From a bacterium (GTDB lineage: Bacteria > JAGOBX01), in contig JAKPEO010000124.1 in assembly GCA_029551925.1 (NCBI GenBank), forward strand, positions 86,898 to 150,897: 64,000 nt of DNA, written 5' to 3'. A program made the translations under genes and the position numbers. Position 1 is the first letter of the stretch, and each line of letters begins with the position of its first letter. The notes beneath the pieces are model-generated. The model ran no database searches. It was not told the DNA's origin and saw only the letters and a list, made by a program, of their open reading frames with translations. Below, one piece after another: positions 52,501 through 61,400 of this stretch.

Positions 52501-54649
52501 TTCCTAATTTTTCAGAACATTCTACATAATTAAAAAATATTTGAGTGTCATTATCAATATTAGCGTTTTTTATTAATTCATCGTATTTAGAAAACGCATC
52601 TTTGACATTGCCGTAGAAAAATTCTATATCAGCGGCCAATCGCATTTTCTCGCGTTGATAATTACTTGTTTCGCTAATCTTTTTTAAATATGACAGCGCT
52701 TCAGGATACTCTTTTTTTATATAACTTATTTTCGCTAAATAAAATAACGCGTGCTCGTCGTCCGGCGCAATCTTTATTATCTTGGAAAAATAATTTGCTG
52801 CGCTCTCGATATTTTCCGGATATTCTGATATTGCGTAATTTCTATATATCTCTATTAGATAATTATTGATTTTGTTTATATCGCCGTATCTACCGCGAAT
52901 GTTTTCAAAATATTTTTCGGATTTTTCAAATTTCTTTTGATTGTAATATAATTCCGCTAATAAATATTGCGCTTCAAAATTTTCGCGGCTGTCAGCGCTC
53001 AATTTTTTTAATATTTCGAGCAAATAATCTTCTGTTTTTTGATGATTATTAGCATACGCTAATTTCGCGGCTTCTAATAAATATTTTATATTTTGTTCTT
53101 TATCGATATTTTTTAAATTTAAGATTTTATCATAAACCGCTAACGCTTTGTCTATATCATTTATCTCTTTATAAAATTTTATGACTTGTAATAATTCGGA
53201 CAACTCTACATCTGCAAAAGATAAAATTAGTTTTAAATTTTTTTCTAATTCCGCTGTATCTTGTTGAAGCTTTTGAGAAAAATAAGCGCTTTGCAAATAT
53301 AATTTACGCTGTTCTGAACCGCTTTTTCCTTTTAAATTAGATTCTGCATAAATGTCCAACCAATATTTCGCTTTTTGATAATCGCCTAAACTCGCATAAA
53401 TTTTTGAAATCGTATCAGCGACAGTTTTTGAATCGTCTGAATTTTCAAGATGCTCGATGCTTTTTGCTAATTCGCCGTTAGAAAAATAAAATAATCCGAT
53501 AAATTTGTCTGTCAGCATTTCAGGAGTAATAGTATCCGTATAAACGCTCTGTATTCTTTCAAACAACGCAGTATCGATTTTTAATTTAAAAGCGCGGCTT
53601 TGATTATTTTCTAACTGCGTAGCTTTTATTTTATTGACTATTTCTAATACCTTGCTGTCTGTCGACTCCTGACCAACAGCATAATAAATATTTGCTATTT
53701 CTCGCAATTCGTCATTTTTCAAATTTTTTAGATTTTCAATTAATTTTAATGCTGTTAATAAATGACCATTTTCAGTAAATACTTTAAATAACTTTTTTTG
53801 CAATTCTATATCTGAATTTATCACATGAGAATAATCGTCATAAAACTTCAATAATTCGTCTAATTTTTGAATTTCTATTATTATATCGGCGCTGAATTTT
53901 ACGGCAGTTAAATCGTCTGGTTTGGTCTTTAAAATTTTTTTGAGCGCTTTTAAACTATCAGCGAGATTCTTGGTATAATATGCGCAGCGCGCAAATAATA
54001 AATTTTCTTGATAATCCAAATCTCCTAAATTAAAACCGATATATAGTTTGATATATGCTTTTTCGAGTTCGCCTAATCCTAAATATATTTTTCCTAAATT
54101 AGTTAAGGCAATAGTATCAGTTTTATCTAATTTATTAACATAGCTAAACAATCGTTCAGCGTCAACAAAATTAAATTTATTGAATTCTTTCAATGCGTCT
54201 GCTAATATAGATTGTTTTAATGAACTTTTGATTACAGAATTATCTTCTAAATCTAATGTCTCGCTGTAATTATAATAAAAATCAAGGGCTTTCGGATATT
54301 CTTTTTTCTTGATTTCTATGTCTAATAATTGCTTGACAGTCTTTTTATTCAGCGGATTTAATGACAGCGAATATTTTAATAGTTTTTCCGCATCTTGAAA
54401 TCTATTTAATTTTATAAATATTTCAGCGGTTTGATTTAATATATTTTCATCTGCAATATTATCTATATTTTTTAAAATCAATTCTGCGGTCTTTTCTGTT
54501 TTTTTTAAAGATTGCGTATTCTTGCTGTCTTTTAATTCCTTTGCAATTTTAGTCAAATCCACAGCGTTTTTGCCGTAAGATTGATTTATATTCCACAAAA
54601 AAAATAATAAAAACAATAATAGACATCTATAATAAACAATTCTTGTCAT
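43520..54649 (-). CDS. Giant exported all-TPR protein (3709 residues)
   Basis: An unbroken frame of 3709 codons. A signal peptide-like start (CLLLFLLFFLWNINQSYG) is followed from residue about 30 to the end by TPR and TPR-like helical hairpins. They are recognised by repeats of the type AEKYFENI, A(I/L)EYY, YLKLG(D/E)LY(F/L) and NP(x)N/NPKN, at a spacing near 34 residues. If the whole length is repeat, it holds about 100 units. No enzymatic domain, no membrane helix after the start and no low-complexity tail can be seen. Such a solenoid could stretch far across the periplasm and bind many partners. It is the first gene of a minus-strand run with a prohibitin-type gene, an FN3 lipoprotein and a small membrane protein. 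GGAGAG precedes the ATG. Function unknown. Confidence 0.85.
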   Translation of the reverse strand: MTRIVYYRCLLLFLLFFLWNINQSYGKNAVDLTKIAKELKDSKNTQSLKKTEKTAELILKNIDNIADENILNQTAEIFIKLNRFQDAEKLLKYSLSLNPLNKKTVKQLLDIEIKKKEYPKALDFYYNYSETLDLEDNSVIKSSLKQSILADALKEFNKFNFVDAERLFSYVNKLDKTDTIALTNLGKIYLGLGELEKAYIKLYIGFNLGDLDYQENLLFARCAYYTKNLADSLKALKKILKTKPDDLTAVKFSADIIIEIQKLDELLKFYDDYSHVINSDIELQKKLFKVFTENGHLLTALKLIENLKNLKNDELREIANIYYAVGQESTDSKVLEIVNKIKATQLENNQSRAFKLKIDTALFERIQSVYTDTITPEMLTDKFIGLFYFSNGELAKSIEHLENSDDSKTVADTISKIYASLGDYQKAKYWLDIYAESNLKGKSGSEQRKLYLQSAYFSQKLQQDTAELEKNLKLILSFADVELSELLQVIKFYKEINDIDKALAVYDKILNLKNIDKEQNIKYLLEAAKLAYANNHQKTEDYLLEILKKLSADSRENFEAQYLLAELYYNQKKFEKSEKYFENIRGRYGDINKINNYLIEIYRNYAISEYPENIESAANYFSKIIKIAPDDEHALFYLAKISYIKKEYPEALSYLKKISETSNYQREKMRLAADIEFFYGNVKDAFSKYDELIKNANIDNDTQIFFNYVECSEKLGKSDIAANYQKILYSKFKDNNIAKKLADYYLSISDDKNALIYLEILEKSFPTDKSIKMKLIDIYMAQGLYDKAEKNISAVLANDKDYMQGYLYLGEIYLNKGQQEKALQYFAQGLESGYSSDKLFKYAADLYYQRGLPQIAYKYYLKIYNDKIADTEFLLNFADACIDISKFEMAEKLLSNENLQKTNSKKYQELTNKYSLIKARFLFDNGKYAEALEYFLKLQEDTDVIYHKALCYFNNSDYNNAIAEFNKIRDYQNSRKLLGTAYYRLGNIIKTLENLTDSDSDSIKILFSLLDYLASDTDRIKIAKKYQDYFSDEISANFQLARIYERNNNLTQALEHYLKFYNRKISESPLKQIINTAYKIAEIYYKLEEYEKSAKFFEICANENYRLQDSLYFAGDCFARLKNLEKTEYYFSRLSDKKIVAKQLTEIYAKKLLNLYDNNQAAEIYKKLIELNPENYSYKYELAMILFYQQKYDEANELYEKVMMYYPDYKEISDFFLLSLLRSEKFEKLNGYLEKLESGKLNGRDLIFYASDYFFKTKNYGKALEYLNKAKMFAETAEIYKKLAEVNLHLAQINLALQYYERYLTLNKTEDLEIIEKLADLYLENGKIVEAYNYYSKIQLNLLKTRNIEKLKKFADICKELRKPEYYSLIEKIFELDNSQIQYVLELLDYHKKSADNQKRYLDILAKDDIIKNHNQILSDYFSKNEFLHKDTLKSYLQIARALGLENKYFEILEKSYLQNKTLENNYIIELTEYNFNAKKFSQTINILMNAVKQNSFKRSDELDKINYILAVSYFELKRFDDALRHLKLIKDTIKYDVKFYRAFAAYYLKDYTASLEMLAKLDANDSRVKNALIDIYSTIGDESFKAQRYNQALENYLRLSTLEQKSSLNKKIGDCYYYLKRYSNAVEYYSKADEQEFNSESEITKFAESLYNIEDYKKAYSYYLKLCEITKNADILKRSIKLAQQTRDTQNLEKLYLRLLEIEENENALYALYEIYLQNGNLSKALDFLKKYANINKNQTAILKIAELEENLGNYENAIARLEQLPDDVLNDKYKKIGRLFIKSKNINQALINFQRHLKKNSNDIEVIAQLGEIYFDNSDYINFIEQFNKLEKLGKLNLLKELNKKIFIAFYNAADLQNNIIQKIDYYERVFNVYSTDKTEIAKIENYKNILTNVSQILGNYYYNTATREKSYNFLFWHYKFTNNLDYADKLIILLSERNEYQRIIEVFEKLTNKNLANNLLKIIATAYLKTSYYQKCYETLKKTIFDEDVLLMYVECLNNLSIDETEKINLIGKLTNELLKTETTKKISRAVIEEAALKILKALNNSNDNIYIEYADRFINNNFEIADYERLVSAYFNTGNYAKSLKLLDSQKLKNDQKDKFILLKAKCLYRLGEYEKLAEMNIKASGSEPEIVNIINHTYTILAKKAYSDGKYDTALKYLNLLEAKDAELKKIEFQSLYNKGEYAEALKNFEKQGLVVDSNYINAVFNLYFKNGLIADAAKLSVNIADNFENLLIKYEISRIIGNKQNEYEILKKLLSIDNSKKYYTYKFLEAALELGRFDEVINSSKNLKFEVYDRDIEMRIRVLTGIAEVKKSNYFEGYKILAESRIKPYLSKDAYYYLAVASYESGKFQDAWQALTRIESEARNTEEIRKLKRNIYEKLGDLYSIANENIKAIENYRGALQYSENDTNIILKIASAYYSLKDYKNVIDIYTKLKREEIMDSFEYSRQLGWAYYYTGQEKEAAEYLANAALKSNDNNFILQIAQLSEKYLDTNKSIELYVLARNLVKNNDLNYKLAELFLKNNDLVNAANQYSIYLSTNPKNIEVLEKCADLYFQLSYVNDAIKLYNQLISLDKNKIKAYQRLGDLYLRLNDFKNAAANYEKYIMSNKSDNQAILTLARLLFKIEDYKKTIDTYKMLNFEILPADDKKTLGLAYFRLALATIDKKQAGYYFKEAFEIMKNEEYALEYIQQLSLKSAEYYFDVDLFDSAILSAKKYLQFNKTNFEIYYLLAKSFDNLKKIDSAVVYYYLCSLLDNTRNDVNKRLGLLLENKDPLLAAHYFEKYLQAINNNDAEIYLKTANLLFASKNYEKAYNYYSRLDLTKNKEYFDNIIECLIKLDNKSAAVEYILKKYKSDNKIKLEDLEYALKYYFENQNYVEIKRLVDTLPEIYKKQLTELNFIVGYTYWLSKELTNAAEYFLEFERKTADIKNFADYAYYLAEIYFSKNDLKKAGEYYEKFFKYHTNEKALNNRLSEKNIIDIRLKFVKILLELGDSKNIEQYIQQIIDKIELVEEKSKRDAYLIIGEYFLNNNNLNKAEEYFSLAKKSGANVIVPYTLLGLKYYEIKNFEKSQNFLNEAAGISDDPRVYQILGDIAISKNDTASAERNYLYLYSKAPSEENALILARLYRKSNNNIKAIEYYKFALNYNPKNSECLKYLGDAYFDLKNYELADRYLSVLFNLDQNKETILSKLAKSNFELGNFEKCAEYSGKLNNLRAEQMYEYGYSLYKIRKKIEALKIFDDLLQKGISANLKFQVLRLAADLYNELNSKIDARLIGYYEEMIKIHNDGTYKIEDANYFDKIVQQIAKFYFSITDYAKSYLYYSQIKKQSSLDNENYFNFAISAFHLKKYSEALQLFNSMSVKTKLPANNYKYTVVSYYYLNNFDNAYADLKKYFDAGLTAAPDIENFNKIAGKILYYKNDYNKAAEFLNRIYATNKNDTEILNLLGYIDLNNGKKTDALQKFENSLNINNNQWEILMTAGDLNYEINRFDNAARYYTKLQDLKTLDTSKSDIQKKLNDRILKLANIYYTKGLFRKSYEILSAYNQKYQNLEDFRIYYNSALAAMKVGKFDEADKLFEKSEKFNIKNSTYYQQYGLLSYKLKKYDRALLNVQKAVNLEPTNIDYMILLAEIYETGGNIKETVKIYERIYTLKNNDLKIINKLADLYYDSNNHQKAYELYLLSIKLDPTSDYASKAAQRLNELKKNLN

Positions 54650-54920
54650 TAGCGCTTCTACTCTCCAAACATTTTTTCATTTTTTCTAAACCTAATAAAA
54701 TTTAAACTTTTTATTATAATTTATATTTTTCTAAAAAACAAGTTTTTTTAAAAATTAAAAAATAGAATGTTATAAAATTTCTCCCATTATTTTTGATAAC
54801 CAGATATTTTCCACGCAAAAAATAAAAAATGCCTAAATGTTTGGTCTTGACTTTTTGCAACGCGATACTATTATTTTTATATTTAGACTTTAAATACTGT
54901 TTGATTTTGCTAAATATAAA
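54650..54920. other. Divergent region between the giant TPR gene and the YhfC-like gene
   Basis: 270 bases of AT-rich DNA with no supported gene. It must hold the promoters of both flanking genes. Confidence 0.5.
54847..54874 (+). promoter_or_regulatory. Probable promoter of the YhfC-like gene
   Basis: TTGACT (54847-54852), 16 bases, TATTAT (54869-54874), about 50 bases before the ATG at 54921. Each hexamer matches five of six consensus bases. Confidence 0.5.
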
Positions 54921-55799
54921 ATGAAAGAATATCATTTTTTGTTGTATAATTTATTTTATGCTAATAAAAACGATGAACGATTAGTCGTCCCTAAAAAATT
55001 TGGTCTCGGCTGGACTATTAATTTTTGCCATCCTAAAGCCAATCTATGTTTGTTTATAACAATGACATTAATATTAATATTGATATTTCTTATTACTATT
55101 ATTTTGAATTATTCATATTTGCAGCAAAATTCAAATGTATTTATCTGGTATTTTTTATCAATATTTTTTTCGTTGATTGTTTTTTCTTTTGTTTTTTTAA
55201 AATTTAATGCAGATATAAAAGATATTTATATAGTTATGTCATATGGAATATTGGCTTGTTTTATTGGTTTTGGATTTCAACAAATTTTTAATGGCATTCC
55301 GATATTAATAATAAAAATGAAAAATATTAAATGGTATTATCATATTTATTTTGCCGCGATGGCTGCTGTGTGCCAAACATTCGGTAAATTCGCGGTTATA
55401 TTATTATTAATGAAATTATACGACTCTAAAAATACAATTATTAAATTCGGATTGCTAGTGGGGTTGGGATTTACTATAACTGAAATTTCACTAATAACAG
55501 TGACTATAATATTCAATAAACTTCCTTTTTCCTCAATATCATATTTAGGAATTTTTGAACGCACAGCTGCTTCAATATTCCATATATACACTGCTGGATT
55601 AATAGCGTTCGGTTTAATCAAACGAACATATAAATATTTAATTTTAATAATCATTTTGCATTCGCTATTAGATTTTTTAGCAGGGACCTATCGCCATTTC
55701 AATATTCCTGTTAACACTCTTGAAATTATAGTTTTTGCAATATCATTTTTTATTTTAGTAATATTTGCATTTACTTTAAAAAATACTTATAAGATATAA
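54921..55799 (+). CDS. YhfC/PrsW-like polytopic membrane protein (putative intramembrane metalloprotease)
   Basis: 292 residues with about eight membrane helices. The pattern of the YhfC/PrsW superfamily is visible: a Glu in the middle helix region (GLGFTITEIS), then ERTAASIFHI with Glu-Arg and His, and the final helix LHSLLDFLAG with His and Asp. These residues would form a membrane metal site. Members of this group are suspected or shown to be proteases. The target is unknown. The gene is alone on the plus strand and divergent from the giant TPR gene. Confidence 0.6.
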   Translation: MKEYHFLLYNLFYANKNDERLVVPKKFGLGWTINFCHPKANLCLFITMTLILILIFLITIILNYSYLQQNSNVFIWYFLSIFFSLIVFSFVFLKFNADIKDIYIVMSYGILACFIGFGFQQIFNGIPILIIKMKNIKWYYHIYFAAMAAVCQTFGKFAVILLLMKLYDSKNTIIKFGLLVGLGFTITEISLITVTIIFNKLPFSSISYLGIFERTAASIFHIYTAGLIAFGLIKRTYKYLILIIILHSLLDFLAGTYRHFNIPVNTLEIIVFAISFFILVIFAFTLKNTYKI

Positions 55800-55897
55800 A
55801 TAAAAAAAAAATTGTTTTTTTATCTATAATAATTTACAATAAAAATCTTAAAAAAATAAAAAATATTTTGCTAAAATTATTTGAGGTTGTAAACATT

Positions 55898-58495
55898 ATG
55901 ATTAATATTTTAATATTGAATCCCTTGAATAAATCCAAAATTACGATGGATGATTTTACTGATATTCCTGAAAAATATTCCAATACCTACCATTTTGAAT
56001 ATAAATTAATTGAAACAAAATCATTAACAAAAAATTTAGAAAAATTATATGATATCATATTGATAGAATACATAGACGATGAAGAACTAAATAATTTCTA
56101 TTTTGAATTGCAAGTATTTGCAAAATCATATCTCACCCCAATAATTTACATAATTGACGAAAATATCATTGATAGATTTCCTATTAGTTTTATAGACGAA
56201 AGCTCAGATTTTATTTACAAACCAATTAATAAAATAGAATTGTATAATCGTTTTAAACTTGTAATTTTAAAAAATTCACAATTAAAAAATAATATACAAA
56301 TTGACAGAACAACGAAATTGCCGAATTTCAAAAGTTTTTATCGCAAATATTACGAAGAAACCGAAAAATGCGTGCGTTATAATCGCAAAATGTCAGTTGT
56401 GTTAATACATATCAATAATCTTCAAGTTTTAAAAAACGAAATCGGCTGGTATTATTGCGACCAGATAATGTGCGAACTTTCTGAAATCATAACAAAATCA
56501 TTTCGAAATGTAGATTATCATTCGCGTTTTGCTTTTGATAAATTTATATCTATATTGCCTGAAACGAGCGATATTAACGCCAAAATATCTGTTGAACGAT
56601 TAATAGAAAAATTTAAAAATTATTATTATGTTTCTGACAATCCCAAAATAGTTAAGCCAATAGGCGTGAAAGTAAAAATTGTAATAGCTGAATATCCGAC
56701 ATTAAATCAAGATACTATTGATTTCATAAAAATATTGAATGAATATATAACTGTTAAAGAAGGCGAGAATGACTTTGAAATTAAATTACTCAATCAATCA
56801 AAAGAATACGAAAAAACAATTTTGATTATCGAAGATGAACACGAAATTGTAAATTTATTAAAAGAATTGCTGGATAAATATCATTACAATATAATTTGGT
56901 ATCCGCGTTATGTCTCTGAATTAGAACAAGTAATAGTCAATAGAAATGTCTCGCTATTATTAGTGGATATAATGCTTCCTAACAGCGAGCGCAACGGCTA
57001 CGAAATAATCGAAATGCTCCGCGCTCAACCATCATTTAAAAATCTGCCGATATTAGTTATCACAGCCAAAGGCGGACCATTAAAAATAATGGAAGTCGGA
57101 GCGAATGACTATATTTTAAAGCCGTTCAAATCAGACGACTTGATTGATAAAGTGAACTATTTACTAAATAAAAATACAATTACGCCGAAATTGATAAATT
57201 TATCAGACAGAGTAATCGACTATAACAAATTTATAAAAATAAACGAACAAAATATCGATGAACTCACGCAGCTTCCTACTATTGCCGGAGTAATGGACGA
57301 ATTGCGCGAAATGTTTAAGAACTCTCAAAATTTTGGAGTAATATACATCAACATAGCTAAATATAATGAAATAGAATTAAATTACGGCGAAAAAATATTT
57401 GATAATTTATTAGTTAAGACTGCAGCGTTATTAAAAAAAATGCGCGGAACATTGATTAGATTTAAAGATATAATTACAATTACAAGATTATGGGACGATG
57501 ATTTTGTGATATTTTTATCGCCGCCGCGCAGACAAGATAAAATCAAATTATCCGACTTAAATGAAGTTAAAAATAGAATTGAAAAATATCTTCGAGAAAA
57601 CAAATCAACTTTAATTGCGCGCGGACTTGAATTTCAATTTGATTTTTATTTCGGTTATTCGCTGATGGATATTAATCAGCAAATAAAATTTGAACGGCTT
57701 GTATATAATAATCTCAAAAATGCAATGATGATGGCTTTTGACAAAGAGTCAAAAGTATCGGTAATGCTTCAAACAGAATTCAAAGCATTATTAACAGATG
57801 AAAATATAAATATTCTCTATCAGCCGATTGTAAATTTAGAAGATTATTCTATTATTGGTTATGAAGCGCTTGTGCGCGGGCCGCAAAATTCGCTATTAAA
57901 TAATCCGCTAATATTATTCAATACTGCATATCATTCAAATAAAATTTGGGAATTAGAAAGACTCATCAGAAAAAAAATAATTGAAGATTATCTGACTTTT
58001 GATTTAAAAGGAAAATATATTTCTATTAATGTCGAACCGCACAGTTTTGCCGACCCGGAATTTAGAAAATTCGCTGAAATGAATCCATATAACTTAAATT
58101 ATTCCAATTTTGTTTTAGAAATAACCGAACGCTCGCATATCACAGATTTAACAAAATTTAATGAACAATTGAAATTATTTAAAAATTGCAAATTCACAAT
58201 AGCAATAGACGATGCGGGCAGCGGTTTTGCAAGTCTATATTATATTGCAGAAATCAAGCCGGACATTATAAAATTAGATATTTCATTAATAAAAAATATC
58301 GATAAAAATCAGCAGCGCCGCGATATAGTCAAAGCGTTAGTGCAATTTGCTAATGATAATCACATTAAAGTATTGGCGGAAGGCATCGAACGAATAGAAG
58401 AATTAACAGAAATCAAAAAAATAGGTATTTGCTACGGACAGGGCTTTTATTTCGCTAAACCATCGCGAGATTTATTAACAAAAGTTAGTTTATAA
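55898..58495 (+). CDS. REC-GGDEF-REC-GGDEF-EAL signalling protein
   Basis: 865 residues from the ATG at 55898, with GAGG 11 bases upstream; an in-frame TTG at 55868 is less likely. Order: a degenerate REC (1-120), a degenerate GGDEF (130-295, motif replaced by RFAFDKF), a canonical REC (305-425) with phosphate-accepting Asp357 in LLLVDIM and a Lys in YILKPF, a second degenerate GGDEF (450-600, RLWDDDF in place of GGDEF) and an EAL domain (610-860). The EAL site is intact: EAL at 656, INVEP, ITER, IDDAGSGF, IKLD, LAEGIE, QGFYFAKP. It should degrade cyclic di-GMP under control of phosphorylation, with the GGDEF parts as sensors or scaffold. Its stop abuts the dnaE start. Confidence 0.88.
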   Translation: MINILILNPLNKSKITMDDFTDIPEKYSNTYHFEYKLIETKSLTKNLEKLYDIILIEYIDDEELNNFYFELQVFAKSYLTPIIYIIDENIIDRFPISFIDESSDFIYKPINKIELYNRFKLVILKNSQLKNNIQIDRTTKLPNFKSFYRKYYEETEKCVRYNRKMSVVLIHINNLQVLKNEIGWYYCDQIMCELSEIITKSFRNVDYHSRFAFDKFISILPETSDINAKISVERLIEKFKNYYYVSDNPKIVKPIGVKVKIVIAEYPTLNQDTIDFIKILNEYITVKEGENDFEIKLLNQSKEYEKTILIIEDEHEIVNLLKELLDKYHYNIIWYPRYVSELEQVIVNRNVSLLLVDIMLPNSERNGYEIIEMLRAQPSFKNLPILVITAKGGPLKIMEVGANDYILKPFKSDDLIDKVNYLLNKNTITPKLINLSDRVIDYNKFIKINEQNIDELTQLPTIAGVMDELREMFKNSQNFGVIYINIAKYNEIELNYGEKIFDNLLVKTAALLKKMRGTLIRFKDIITITRLWDDDFVIFLSPPRRQDKIKLSDLNEVKNRIEKYLRENKSTLIARGLEFQFDFYFGYSLMDINQQIKFERLVYNNLKNAMMMAFDKESKVSVMLQTEFKALLTDENINILYQPIVNLEDYSIIGYEALVRGPQNSLLNNPLILFNTAYHSNKIWELERLIRKKIIEDYLTFDLKGKYISINVEPHSFADPEFRKFAEMNPYNLNYSNFVLEITERSHITDLTKFNEQLKLFKNCKFTIAIDDAGSGFASLYYIAEIKPDIIKLDISLIKNIDKNQQRRDIVKALVQFANDNHIKVLAEGIERIEELTEIKKIGICYGQGFYFAKPSRDLLTKVSL

Positions 58496-61400
58496 ATGGC
58501 GCAATACACAAAAAAAAAAGAGCAGCAAAAAAAAATTGTTCATCTGCATACTCACACAGAATACAGCATATTAGACGGATTCTGCCGCATTTCCAATCTT
58601 GTTCAGCGTTGTAAAGAATTAAATATGCCGGCAGTCGCAATAACTGACCACGGCGTGCTCTTCGGCGTTTTAGAATTCTATCAGCAGTGCTACAAACACG
58701 GAATAAAACCAATAATCGGCTGTGAAATTTATATTGCGCCAAATAGTCGTTTTATAAAAAAAACAACGGCTGGTGAGCCAAAATATTTTCACGGAATACT
58801 GCTTGCAAAAAATAATCAAGGCTATCAAAATTTATTAAAATTAGTATCAGCCGGATTTATCGAGGGCTTTTATTTTAAGCCGCGTGTTGATAAAGAGTTA
58901 TTAGCAAAATATTCAGATGGACTATTTTTTCTTACCGCTTGTAAATACGGAGAGCTACAATATTACCTTCTTAAAAATGACTTGAAACAATTAGAAAAAA
59001 GTATTGAAGATTATATTTCTATCTTCGGTATTGAAAATTTTTTTCTCGAAATACAAAGACATAATGACCCGGAAGAAGAGACTGTAATAAAAACATTTGC
59101 TGAATTATCAGTTAAATATAATATTAAACTTGTCGCTACTAATGATGCGCATTATATTCACCGCAGCGACGCTAAATTTCAAGATGCGCTGATGTGTATC
59201 CAAACAGGAAATTTGCTATCAGACGAAAATAGATATAAATATAATACTGATTTGCTGTATTTAAAAAGCGCTGATGAAATGAATGAATTATTTTATGATT
59301 ATCCTGAAGCGATAGAAAACACTTTAAAAATCAGTCAGCACTGCAATGTGTTATTAGATTTAGGAGCTAATAAATTTCATTTTCCAATATTCCAACTGCC
59401 GCAGGAAATTAAATCTGCAAATAAATATTTAAGAGATTTATGCTATCAATCAGCGGATAAAATATTTGGTGAGACTCGCGATAAAAAAATAAACGAACGA
59501 TTAGAATATGAATTGGAAATAATAAAGAAAATGGGATTCGCGTCGTATTTTTTGATAGTTGCAGATTTTGTCGAGTTCGCAAAAAAAAATAATATCGCAG
59601 TCGGCCCTGGACGCGGTAGCGCTGCCGGCTGTCTTGTCGCTTATCTGCTTGGAATAACTGAAATCAATCCGCTTCAATATAATCTGCTGTTTGAACGATT
59701 TTTGAATACTGAACGAATATCAATGCCCGATATTGATATTGACTTTTGTTTTCGCAGAAGAAACGAATTATTTGAATACGCAAGAAAAAAATATGGGATA
59801 GATAATGTCTCACAAATAATTACATTTGGCACTTTAAAAATGCGCAATGCTGTCCGCGATGTCGGCAGAATATTAGGCGTGCCAATTGCGGAAGTAAATA
59901 ATATCCTTAAAAAATTACCTGATGATACAGAATTTAATCTCGTTGAATTAATCGCAAAAATTCCGGAATTACAAAATTATTTTTCCAAACACCCGCAATT
60001 TCAAGATTGGTTTACAATCGCTGACGCAATAAAAGGTATGCCACGCAATATCAGCACACACCCTGCCGGCTTAGTTATTTCAGATAGACCATTAGTCGAA
60101 TATCTGCCATTATACTATGACACGAAAAATGAAATTATTACTACGCAATTTGATTTAGACGGCATTGAAAAATTAGGGCTTGTAAAAATGGATTTTCTCG
60201 CAATTAAATCTTTGACTGTCATTGACGATACTTTAAAAATGATTGACGAAAAAATTAGACCCGATATCCGTAATATTCCATTAGACGATTATAAAACATT
60301 TGAACTATTGAAAAACGGCGCTACTACCGGAGTTTTCCAACTTGAAAGTAAAGGTATCCAAAATGTAATGGTAAAATTACAGCCGGACAAATTCACTGAT
60401 TTAATAGCATTATTGGCATTATATAGACCGGGCGTGCTGCAAAGCGGTATGGTCGATAGTTTCATAAATAGAAAACACGGACTTGAACCAATAAAATATC
60501 CGCATCCATTATTAAGCGATATATTAAATGAAACTTATGGAGTGATACTCTATCAAGAGCAAGTAATGCAAATCGCAAATAAAATTGCCGGTTATTCATT
60601 GGCAAAAGCGGATTTATTGAGAAAAGCAATGGGTAAAAAAATTCCGGAAATTATGGAACAAGAAAAATTGCCGTTTATTGAGGGCTGTCAAAAACATTCT
60701 AAAATTTCACAATCCGAAGCAGAAGAAATTTTTTTACTAATTGAAAAATTTGCAGAATACGGTTTTAATAAATCGCATAGTGCGGCGTATGCGCTTTTTT
60801 CTTATCGCACCGCTTATTTAAAGGCGCATTTTTTATTGGAATTTTTAATTGCCACATTAAGCAATGAAATAGAACAGAATAACCCAAAATTTGAATTATT
60901 TATAAATGACGCTTTGAAAAATAATATTAAAATATTACCGCCGGATATTAATAAAAGTGCGGCGCTGTTTACAAAAGAAAATGGTAATATCCGCTACGGG
61001 CTCGCCGCTATACAAAATATCGGATTGAATTGCATTGAAGAAATAATTGAAGAACGCAAAAAAAACGGCAATTTCAAAGATTTAATTGATTTTTGTAGCC
61101 GCGTGAATATCGCTAAAATCAAAAAAAATGGTATTGAATCATTAATATACGCCGGAGCATTTGATTTTACTAAATATACTCGCGCTACTTTGATTAATTC
61201 GCTTACTACAATACTTCATTCTAAAATCCAAGAAAATTCAAAAAATATGGACTCATTATTTGACTTTTCCAGCAAGGAATTTGTCGAAAAAACATATACT
61301 ATCACGCCTGAATATCCGCATATTGAAAAATTATTGCACGAAAAAAAAGTTTTAGGTTTTTATTTATCAGAACATCCGTTAAGCAAATATACGGAAGAAA

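Noticed and set aside
54714-54935. 73-codon minus-strand open frame
   Set aside because: It overlaps the promoter and first codons of the YhfC-like gene, has no ribosome site and a composition expected from AT-rich noncoding DNA.
58485-58742. Minus-strand open frame over the dnaE start
   Set aside because: It is antisense to the well-conserved PHP domain of DnaE and is a shadow frame.
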